This document shows, piece by piece, positions 1 to 5,495 of a stretch of 11,598 bases of DNA. A program made the position numbers and the translations under genes. The notes below the pieces were generated by a model. That model was not told the DNA's origin, ran no database searches, and saw only the letters and a list, made by a program, of their open reading frames with translations. How positions within the stretch are numbered: the stretch's first letter is position 1; each line of letters opens with the position of its first letter. Source of the stretch: an uncultured bacterium (GTDB lineage: Bacteria > Bacteroidota > Bacteroidia > Bacteroidales > CAIWKO01); NCBI GenBank assembly GCA_903916135.1, contig CAIWVT010000362.1:1-11598 (forward strand), read 5' to 3'.

Positions 1-6
1 TATAGA

Positions 7-81
7 CCTTTTACCTTTTCATTTTTCATTTTTCATTTTTAATTTTTCATTCTAAAATCTAAAATCACAAATCTAAAATCC
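7..81. repeat. Degenerate heptamer-phased low-complexity tract
   Basis: From base 7 the sequence divides into consecutive 7-bp words that stay in phase for about ten units. First come CCTTTTA and CCTTTTC, then ATTTTTC or ATTTTTA words, then AATCTAA and AATCACA words. The tract lies just beyond the 3' end of the minus-strand gene at 89-1066. Seven bases is not a multiple of three, so the array has no preferred reading frame and is almost certainly non-coding. Similar words recur at 2030-2113, and a GGTAAAA version is at 2974-3057. No terminator hairpin is visible in it. Confidence 0.7.
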
Positions 82-88
82 TCCCCTT

Positions 89-1066
89 CTAGCCTATTTT
101 AAATTTAACCCGTATGGTTTCGTTGTTGGTGTTTTTGATAGTGATATTACGATGCAAGCCATAGTCGAGCACATGAAAATCGGCAGCCGTAAATTTTGTT
201 TCTATGTCGGTGAGCAACACAACGGGGGTGCTGTCGGTTCCGCCGGGCGTGGAAGACAAAAAGATGGAAGCCGAGCCGAAATGCGCCGTAGCTTTCAATT
301 TGGTGGGGGCTAAGAGGGTGCGCTTTGTCAATTCTATGATGGTTACGGCGTCAATCGCCACATCCCATTCGGTTTGTTGTTTGCCAATCAACAGTTCCAT
401 ATCGTGAAACAAATCCTGAATGTTGCCTTCATTTAAAGGAAATTTGTCCATGAGCAAACCCGAGTTGCGATATTCCATGTCCATGGCTCCATCGCACAGG
501 AGTACTAATTCATCATATTTCGTTTTAGTAAAAAATATAGCTTCTTTTTGGTCGTGACGACTTGGGTCAATGAGTGCAAATTCAGCATCCACTTCAGCTT
601 TTATGGCAATCATCAACGGGTTAGTGTCGGCTCCGATGCCCAAGCTAAGTGTGCCAACGGCAGAAATCACATCATCTTTTTTACCTCTAAAGGGCTTTAA
701 TCCTTTTGGGAAAATAGCTTTGAAACGAACCGGGTCTGCCTTTTTGTAAATAATTGAGGTGCGATCAAACCAATCGCGTGCCAAACCTTTTTCACCCTGA
801 ATCTCTTCCAAATGAAGTTTCACCTCTTCGGTATGCGAAAGCTGCGCATTTTCGATGTTTCTAAATATATTAAATTTCGATTCCAAATTCGTCGCCATCG
901 GTGCAGTGCGGTCATTCATTTTGGTGTATTCCACATCGGTTGGAAATTCCGCATGTTTCGACTTCAACGCAGCCGCATGATACACAAAAAGCCCCACTGC
1001 CTTTTCGACAGAGCCTTTGGTCTCACTTCTAAATTCATTTAGTCCATGTTTTAATAGATTTGCCAT
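89..1066 (-). CDS. Hypothetical protein, 325 aa, cytoplasmic by appearance
   Basis: I do not recognise this protein. It begins at ATG 1066 and ends at 89. There is no signal peptide, lipobox or hydrophobic membrane segment, so it is probably cytoplasmic. The first 110 residues are charged and look helical. A central part (about 118-175) contains FPKGLKPFRGKKDD and a Gly/Ala-rich stretch, followed by helical sequence to about 255. The last 70 residues (about 256-325) look beta-rich, with Thr/Ser/Gly-rich strands and a terminal strand pair containing ITIKNTNNETIRVKFKIG, as in small beta-sandwich domains. Composition is even and the frame is long, so I consider it a real gene. The 14-residue-repeat frame at 1093-1533 lies 26 bp upstream on the same strand and could be cotranscribed if it is a gene. 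No clear promoter box was seen directly upstream. Confidence 0.8.
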   Translation of the reverse strand: MANLLKHGLNEFRSETKGSVEKAVGLFVYHAAALKSKHAEFPTDVEYTKMNDRTAPMATNLESKFNIFRNIENAQLSHTEEVKLHLEEIQGEKGLARDWFDRTSIIYKKADPVRFKAIFPKGLKPFRGKKDDVISAVGTLSLGIGADTNPLMIAIKAEVDAEFALIDPSRHDQKEAIFFTKTKYDELVLLCDGAMDMEYRNSGLLMDKFPLNEGNIQDLFHDMELLIGKQQTEWDVAIDAVTIIELTKRTLLAPTKLKATAHFGSASIFLSSTPGGTDSTPVVLLTDIETKFTAADFHVLDYGLHRNITIKNTNNETIRVKFKIG

Positions 1067-1092
1067 AATAATTTCAGATTAAGTATTAATAA

Positions 1093-1533
1093 TTAATAAA
1101 GTGTATAAAACTCTTTTTCAGCAGATTGATTAAATATGAAACACCTTTTTGGCAACTGCCATGAGGTAAAAACAGACCTTATAGAAACAATTGACAACTG
1201 CCAATTGGAAAAAAAATTCGTGATATATGCAATAGACAACTGTGAATTGGATAAAACAAGCGTGAAATATACATTCTGCAGTTGTGAATTGCTCTCTGCA
1301 CTCTTGCTAAGAGCAATCTGCAGTTGTGAATTGCTCTCTGCACTCTTGCTAAGAGCAATCTGCAGTTGTGAATTGCTCTCTGCAGTCTTGCTAAGAGCAT
1401 TCTGCAGTTGTGAATTGCTCTCTGCACTCTTGCTAAGAGCAATCTGCACTTGTGAATTGTAGTTTTCACGTTTTTTTATGGTTGATAACAACTGACTTTC
1501 GAAATTATCAGCGTATTTATAATCTTTAGACAC
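1093..1533 (-). CDS. Possible 14-residue-repeat protein, 146 aa (coding status uncertain)
   Basis: This minus-strand frame starts at a GTG (1533). After an 11-residue lead it holds nine consecutive 14-residue units (residues 12-137). Each unit starts x-S/W-Q-L/V: ESQL, NSQV, five NSQL, NWQL, SWQL. Units 2-5 are nearly identical (NSQLQIALSKSAES), while units 1 and 6-9 have diverged strongly outside this core yet keep the exact spacing. The lack of frameshifts across diverged units favours coding or a fixed DNA register. Against coding, the 42-bp unit is a multiple of three, so frames are also open on the plus strand (1136-1462) and in another minus frame (1179-1469). No ribosome binding site or promoter was found. 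The frame has no signal peptide and no recognised domain, and its C-terminal half is more hydrophobic. Confidence 0.35.
   Translation of the reverse strand: MSKDYKYADNFESQLLSTIKKRENYNSQVQIALSKSAESNSQLQNALSKTAESNSQLQIALSKSAESNSQLQIALSKSAESNSQLQNVYFTLVLSNSQLSIAYITNFFSNWQLSIVSIRSVFTSWQLPKRCFIFNQSAEKEFYTLY
1123..1500. repeat. 42-bp tandem repeat (nine units, four near-identical)
   Basis: The near-identical copies are 1276-1317, 1318-1359, 1360-1401 and 1402-1443, with the start of a fifth at 1444. Each carries a PstI-type CTGCAG (CTGCAC in the fifth) and the core GTTGTGAATTG. Flanking units at 1123-1275 and 1444-1500 keep the core and the 42-bp spacing but differ elsewhere. Within each good unit ATTGCTCT and AGAGCAAT form a perfect 8-bp inverted repeat with a 14-bp loop (1288-1295 with 1310-1317 in the first copy; the third copy ends GAGCATT and loses one pair). 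On the minus strand the core reads CAATTCA-CAACTGC, two related 7-bp words. Confidence 0.9.
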
Positions 1534-1627
1534 TAAAGTACAAGAACTTATAGTAGATAAATACCTGTAGATTTTACTAAAGAAAAATAAATAGTTAAAT
1601 ATGTGCTGAAATGTAAATTAATTTGTT

Positions 1628-1635
1628 TACTTTTG
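1628..1635 (+). promoter_or_regulatory. Possible Bacteroidota -7 promoter box (TACTTTTG)
   Basis: TACTTTTG matches the TAnnTTTG -7 consensus of Bacteroidota primary sigma factor promoters. It lies 51 bp upstream of the ATG at 1687, which would give a leader of about 45 nt. No convincing TTG -33 element is present at the expected distance, so this is only a candidate. Confidence 0.35.
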
Positions 1636-1686
1636 AACTCTGAAAAGATTGTATAAACTGCTTTTTGAAATTAAAACGATAAGGCT

Positions 1687-1905
1687 ATGAAAAAACTTTT
1701 ATGTTTATTTGGTGTATTGCTAGTTGTTTCTAATTGTATTATAGCTCAACAAAAGATATTTTTCTCTGCGGTTCCAACTGGTTCAAACTATAATACAATA
1801 TGGTCAATGAACCCGTTCGGCGGTAGGCTCTGCCTCCGTCGCTTCTATCCTTTTAGCCTCTGCCCGTTCGGCGGTAGGCTCTGCCTCCGTCGCTTCTATC
1901 CTTAA
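1687..1905 (+). pseudogene. N-terminal remnant of an exported, possibly TolB-like protein
   Basis: The frame begins with a good signal peptide (MKKLLCLFGVLLVVSNCIIA, likely cleavage before QQ) followed by about 22 mature residues ending NTIWSMN. The string IWSMN resembles the first blade motif of TolB/WD40-like propellers (IWxMNxDG), so the original protein may have been a secreted beta-propeller. From base 1812 the frame enters two copies of a GC-rich hairpin repeat, which add two PFGGRLCLRRFYP segments, and it stops at 1905. No continuation of a propeller is seen downstream in any frame. I infer a gene cut off by repeat insertion or deletion. A functional 72-aa secreted peptide is possible but less likely. 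The family assignment rests on a very short match. Confidence 0.5.
1812..1903 (+). repeat. Two copies of a 41-bp GC-rich REP-like hairpin element
   Basis: An identical 41-bp segment starting CCCGTTCGGCGGTAGG occurs at 1812-1852 and 1863-1903, with a 10-bp spacer (period 51 bp). It is clearly richer in GC than its surroundings. Each copy folds into a strong hairpin (1818-1841 and 1869-1892): CGGCGG and AGGC pair with GCCT and CCGTCG around a TCT loop, with one bulged T and one G-T pair. Paired palindromic units of this kind resemble REP/BIME elements. Because 51 is a multiple of three, the copies keep the upstream frame open. Confidence 0.8.
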
Positions 1906-2029
1906 TGGCTCTAGCTAAAATCAGATTTAATCCCTGCAACTTCACAAAGATTTAGGTTCTGCCTTTACAACATGATCCCCAAAATTCCACATACTCCTAT
2001 GCGTCTATGTTTCTATGTGGTGAATATTG
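1906..2029. other. Intergenic spacer without a recognised feature
   Basis: There is no open frame of note. The stretch reads as decayed sequence, including CTATGCGTCTATGTTTCTATGTGG, in which the 7-8-bp word CTATGT recurs. It leads into the heptamer tract at 2030. No tail of the truncated gene at 1687 could be recognised here. Confidence 0.4.
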
Positions 2030-2113
2030 AATCTAAATTCAAAAACCTCAAATCTAAAATTCTTCTTGTGGTAAATTTTTCATTTTTATTTTTTCATTTT
2101 TAATTCTGAATTA
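2030..2113. repeat. Degenerate heptamer-phased tract upstream of the cyclophilin gene
   Basis: In phase from base 2030 the words read AATCTAA, ATTCAAA, AACCTCA, AATCTAA, AATTCTT, CTTGTGG, TAAATTT, TTCATTT, TTATTTT, TTCATTT, TTAATTC and TGAATTA. AATCTAA and CATTTTT-type words are shared with the tract at 7-81. The tract ends next to the -7 promoter box at 2119 and occupies the place where a -33 element would lie. Confidence 0.6.
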
Positions 2114-2118
2114 ATTTC

Positions 2119-2126
2119 TATCTTTG
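2119..2126 (+). promoter_or_regulatory. Bacteroidota -7 promoter box (TATCTTTG)
   Basis: TATCTTTG followed by C is a full match to the TAnnTTTG consensus. It lies 20 bp upstream of the ATG at 2147, so the predicted transcript starts about 15 nt before the start codon. There is no TTG at the -33 position; that region is T-rich repeat sequence. It probably drives the cyclophilin gene and perhaps the two hydrolase genes that follow. Confidence 0.6.
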
Positions 2127-2146
2127 CACTAAAATTCTATCCAAAA

Positions 2147-2974
2147 ATGAAACAGCTCATATACCTATCTTTTATCCTGTGGCTTTTCAGCTCCTGCTGC
2201 CCCAAGCCCAAGGAAGACATTGTGTCCATTCACACCCCTTATGGCGTCATTCAAGTAAAACTCTACGACAAAACTCCCAAACATCATGACAACTTCTTGC
2301 GTTTGGTCGAAAATCATTTCTTTGATTCCACGCTCTTTCATCGTGTCATTCATTCGTTCATGATACAAGGCGGCGATCCAACTTCCAAACATGCTCCGCA
2401 AGGCATACTCTTGGGCGATGGCGACACCACCTATAAAATCCCTGCCGAGATAGTGGACGAATATCTCAACAAACGAGGGGCTTTGGCTGCTGCCCGCGAA
2501 AGCGATGATGTGAATCCCAACAGAGAATCTTCTGCTTGTCAGTTCTATATCGTACAAGGACGTAAGTTCACCGATGCAGGTCTCGATTCTGCCGAACAAA
2601 AACGCGAGCGCTACACCAAATCATTCATCCTGATGGATATCCTCAAACAGAAAAACGACACGCTCGAACTGAAGAAGCTCAAACACTTCTTCGAACAGCG
2701 CGACATCACGAATATATATGTGATGTTGAATACCTATCGCGATTTGGTTGAACCCAAATATGCCAAAACCAAAGCATGGAAACTCACGCCTCAGCAACGC
2801 GAAATATATAAGACAATAGGAGGGGCACCGCATTTGGATGGAGCCTACACCGTCTTTGGCGAAGTGATAAGCGGCATGGACATCGTGGACAAAATTGCCG
2901 CATCCAAATGCGACTCCAACGATCGCCCCATAAAAGACATCCGCGTATGGATGAAAATAGATAGCAGGAAATAG
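2147..2974 (+). CDS. Cyclophilin-type peptidyl-prolyl isomerase lipoprotein
   Basis: This is a 275-aa prolyl cis-trans isomerase that would assist folding of exported proteins. The N-terminus is a lipoprotein signal with lipobox LFSSC (Cys17); the following residues (CPKPKED) contain a K-E-D resembling the Bacteroidota surface-export signal. The cyclophilin fold begins near residue 27 (TPYGVIQVKLYDKTP). The active-site strand FHRVIHSFMIQGGD (64-77) holds the catalytic Arg66, Phe71 and Gln74 equivalents, and SACQFYIV (129-136) gives the Gln/Phe pair. Between this strand and HLDGAYTVFGEV (229-240) lie about 80 extra charged, helical residues where eukaryotic cyclophilin A has a short loop. The usual Trp before LDG is His229. 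I believe such insertions are common in Bacteroidota homologues. The stop codon overlaps the first unit of a heptamer array. Fold certain; substrates unknown. Confidence 0.95.
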   Translation: MKQLIYLSFILWLFSSCCPKPKEDIVSIHTPYGVIQVKLYDKTPKHHDNFLRLVENHFFDSTLFHRVIHSFMIQGGDPTSKHAPQGILLGDGDTTYKIPAEIVDEYLNKRGALAAARESDDVNPNRESSACQFYIVQGRKFTDAGLDSAEQKRERYTKSFILMDILKQKNDTLELKKLKHFFEQRDITNIYVMLNTYRDLVEPKYAKTKAWKLTPQQREIYKTIGGAPHLDGAYTVFGEVISGMDIVDKIAASKCDSNDRPIKDIRVWMKIDSRK

Positions 2975-3057
2975 GTAGATGGTAAATGGTAGATGGTAAA
3001 AGGTAAAAGGTAAAAGGTAAAAGGTAAAAGGTAAAAGGTAAGTGGTAAATGGTAGAT
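2974..3057 (+). repeat. Perfect-phase heptanucleotide array (12 units, GGTAAAA core)
   Basis: Twelve uninterrupted 7-bp words run from base 2974: GGTAGAT, GGTAAAT, GGTAGAT, six GGTAAAA, GGTAAGT, GGTAAAT, GGTAGAT. Outer words mirror each other (AGAT/AAAT on both sides of the AAAA block). The first G is the last base of the cyclophilin stop codon TAG. Because the period is 7, every frame is sampled, and the minus-strand frame across it (2784-3215) is an artefact. Confidence 0.95.
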
Positions 3058-3176
3058 TCTAAATCGTAAAAGGTATTTGGATCTTGGTTTTTGGTATTTG
3101 GAACATGGAATTTGGTATTTGGATCTTTAAACCTCCCATTCGTAATTAGAACATTCGTAATTCGTAGTGTAATAAC
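3058..3176 (+). repeat. Degenerate continuation of the heptamer array
   Basis: The 7-bp phase of the preceding array continues: TCTAAAT, CGTAAAA, GGTATTT, GGATCTT, GGTTTTT, GGTATTT, GGAACAT, GGAATTT, GGTATTT, GGATCTT, then TAAACCT, CCCATTC, GTAATTA, GAACATT, CGTAATT, CGTAGTG and TAATAAC. Eight consecutive words begin with GG, and GGTATTT and GGATCTT recur exactly. Phase is less meaningful after about 3134. The array stops just before the probable mannosidase start at 3187. Confidence 0.75.
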
Positions 3177-3186
3177 CTTAATTGAT

Positions 3187-5487
3187 ATGAAAAGAAAAAT
3201 ATTCGTCCTCATCACTGCTTCTCTGTTGATAGCAGGATGCCGTCAAAATCCAAACAGACCTAAAGGGATTGATTACACCCAATTCGTCAATCCTTTCATC
3301 GGCACAGGTTCTGTTGATAGTTTAAGTTTATCGGGAAGTAATTTTCCGGGAGCTTGCCTGCCTTTCGGATTAGTGCAACTAAGTCCTGATACCAGAGAAT
3401 ATCCCGACGACCCATGCAGTGGTTATGATTACAAAGACACCACCATCCTTGGATTTAGTCATACGCATCTGAACGGAACGGGTTGTCCCGACTTGTACGA
3501 TTTTCTTTTTATGCCTTACGGAGGCGATATAAAATGGAAAGCGGGCAGCGATGATGGCTCCACGGCAGGTTTTCGTTCCAAATATCGCCACGAAACCGAG
3601 AAAGCCACTCCTGGTTATTATGGCGTTACCCTTGACGACTATCACATCAAAGCAGAAATGACTGCCACCGAACATTGCGGTATGCACCGTTACACCTTTG
3701 CCGACAAAAATCCCTATCATTTGATTGTTGATTTAGACCATTCTTTGGTGCGAAACAGCCCCTACAGGTATTGCAAGATAATCTCCGCTGAGGTGAGAGT
3801 GGTGGACAACAAAACCATTGAAGGCTATCGCATCATCTCAGGCTGGGCAAAACTCCGAAAGGTGTATTTCAGAGCCGAGTTCTCTCGCCCGTTCGATTCG
3901 CATGTCTTTAAAGCAGGGCAGTATGAATTTGCAAATGTGCCTATCGCAAACCATTCGGAACTAAAAATAGTGATGAATTTCAATAAAGATAACGATAAGC
4001 CTTTGATAGTAAAAGTGGGTATATCGTCAGTTTCTGCCGAAGGTGCCAAACAAAACCTGGATGCTGAAATAAAAGATTTTGACTTTGAAAAGATTGCCCT
4101 CTCTGCAAAAGAAAGTTGGAATAAAGAACTTGCCTGCATTGACATCGAAGGAACAGACAAGCAAAAGAGTATTTTTTACACAGGTTTATACCACCTTTTT
4201 ATTCAACCCAACAATATTGCAGATGTATCAGGCAATTATTTAAGCACCGACAACAGTATCAAGAAAGCCCCCGACAAAAAACATTACTCCACCTTTTCTT
4301 TATGGGATACCTATCGGGCTGCTCATCCGCTTTACACCTTAGTGCAAGAAAACAGAACCACGGGATTCATCAACTCAATGCTTCGACAGTACAAAACATA
4401 CGGCTATCTGCCCATTTGGCAATTATGGGGCACCGACACCTATTGTATGATTGGCAGCCATGCCATACCTACTATTGTTGATGCCTATTTCAAAGGAATA
4501 AAAGGCATAGACTGGAAACTGGCATACGAAGCTGTCAAAGCATCGTCCACTACTGACCATAAAAATGCTCCTTTTAATTTATTAGATAAATACGGGTATT
4601 TCCCCGAAGACTTGCAAACACAATCGGTGTCTTTACAATTGGAGATAGCTTACGATGATTGGTGTGTTGCTCAGATGGCGAAAAAGATGGGTTTTGAGGA
4701 TGATTATAAATATTTCATGAAACGTTCGGGATTTTATAAAAACCTATTTGATGCAAAAATAGGATTCTTTAGGGCAAAAGATAGCAAAGGTGCTTGGTTG
4801 GAACCTTTCAATCCATTAGCCTATGGGGGTAATGGCGGATATCCTTTCACAGAAGGAAACGCTTGGCAATATCTATGGTATGTGCCCCAAGATGTGTATG
4901 GATTTATTGATTTGATGGGCGGCAATGACAAGTTTACGCAAAAGCTTGACAGCTTTTTTACCTTGGAAGCCAAACCTGGAGATGTAAACGGCAATGCTTC
5001 TGGTTTCATTGGTCAATATGCGCATGGCAATGAGCCGAGCCATCATATTGTGTATTTATACGATTTTACCAATGAACCGTGGAAGGCGCAATACTATAGT
5101 GCAAAAATATTGAACGAATTGTATAACGATAAACATTCGGGATATTCGGGCAATGAAGATTGCGGTCAGATGTCGGCATGGTATATATTCAGCGCGATGG
5201 GATTTTATCCTGTGAATCCTGCCAACAGCGTGTATTGTTTTGGCTCGCCACAATTAAAACATGCAACGATTAATTTGGCAAACGGCAAACAGTTCAAAAT
5301 TATTACTAATAATGCCGGAGGTAGTAATGTCTATGTTCAGAAAATACTTTTGAATGGGAAGCCTTATGAAAAGAATTTTATCACCCATAAGGATATAATG
5401 AATGGGGGAGTGTTAGAGTTCTTTATGGGTAACATGCCAAACAAAAAAATGGCGACGTATGAAAAGCCCTTAGTCATTTCGCAATAA
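3187..5487 (+). CDS. GH92 family alpha-mannosidase, lipoprotein
   Basis: The frame stays open from 3091, but I place the start at ATG 3187. The extra 32 residues would be translated heptamer repeat, while from 3187 the protein opens with a classic lipoprotein signal (LLIAGC, Cys18). The 766-aa product has the GH92 plan. The N-terminal beta-sandwich carries VNPFIGTG (34-41), PGACLPFGLVQLSPDTR (54-70) and GFSHTHLNGTGCPDL (89-103). The catalytic (alpha/alpha)6 barrel carries SLWDTYRAAHPLY (371-383), WGTDTY (414-419), TEGNAWQYLW (555-564), HGNEPSHH (613-620) and GNEDCGQMSAW (655-665). Glu556 fits the general acid and the acidic pair at 657-658 lies in the base and metal region. GH92 enzymes are calcium-dependent exo-alpha-mannosidases that invert configuration and act on N-glycans and mannans. 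It is probably anchored in the outer membrane or periplasm. A GH18 gene follows after 8 bp. Linkage specificity cannot be read from sequence. Confidence 0.95.
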   Translation: MKRKIFVLITASLLIAGCRQNPNRPKGIDYTQFVNPFIGTGSVDSLSLSGSNFPGACLPFGLVQLSPDTREYPDDPCSGYDYKDTTILGFSHTHLNGTGCPDLYDFLFMPYGGDIKWKAGSDDGSTAGFRSKYRHETEKATPGYYGVTLDDYHIKAEMTATEHCGMHRYTFADKNPYHLIVDLDHSLVRNSPYRYCKIISAEVRVVDNKTIEGYRIISGWAKLRKVYFRAEFSRPFDSHVFKAGQYEFANVPIANHSELKIVMNFNKDNDKPLIVKVGISSVSAEGAKQNLDAEIKDFDFEKIALSAKESWNKELACIDIEGTDKQKSIFYTGLYHLFIQPNNIADVSGNYLSTDNSIKKAPDKKHYSTFSLWDTYRAAHPLYTLVQENRTTGFINSMLRQYKTYGYLPIWQLWGTDTYCMIGSHAIPTIVDAYFKGIKGIDWKLAYEAVKASSTTDHKNAPFNLLDKYGYFPEDLQTQSVSLQLEIAYDDWCVAQMAKKMGFEDDYKYFMKRSGFYKNLFDAKIGFFRAKDSKGAWLEPFNPLAYGGNGGYPFTEGNAWQYLWYVPQDVYGFIDLMGGNDKFTQKLDSFFTLEAKPGDVNGNASGFIGQYAHGNEPSHHIVYLYDFTNEPWKAQYYSAKILNELYNDKHSGYSGNEDCGQMSAWYIFSAMGFYPVNPANSVYCFGSPQLKHATINLANGKQFKIITNNAGGSNVYVQKILLNGKPYEKNFITHKDIMNGGVLEFFMGNMPNKKMATYEKPLVISQ

Positions 5488-5495
5488 ACAAAAGG

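Noticed and set aside
1136..1462. Plus-strand open frame of 108 codons (CSCELLSALLLRAI repeats)
   Set aside because: It is opened by the 42-bp repeat, whose length is a multiple of three. The minus-strand frame is longer, covers all nine units and runs in the direction of the next gene.
2784..3215. Minus-strand open frame of 143 codons
   Set aside because: It is antisense to the cyclophilin gene and then translates the heptamer array, which has no coding frame.
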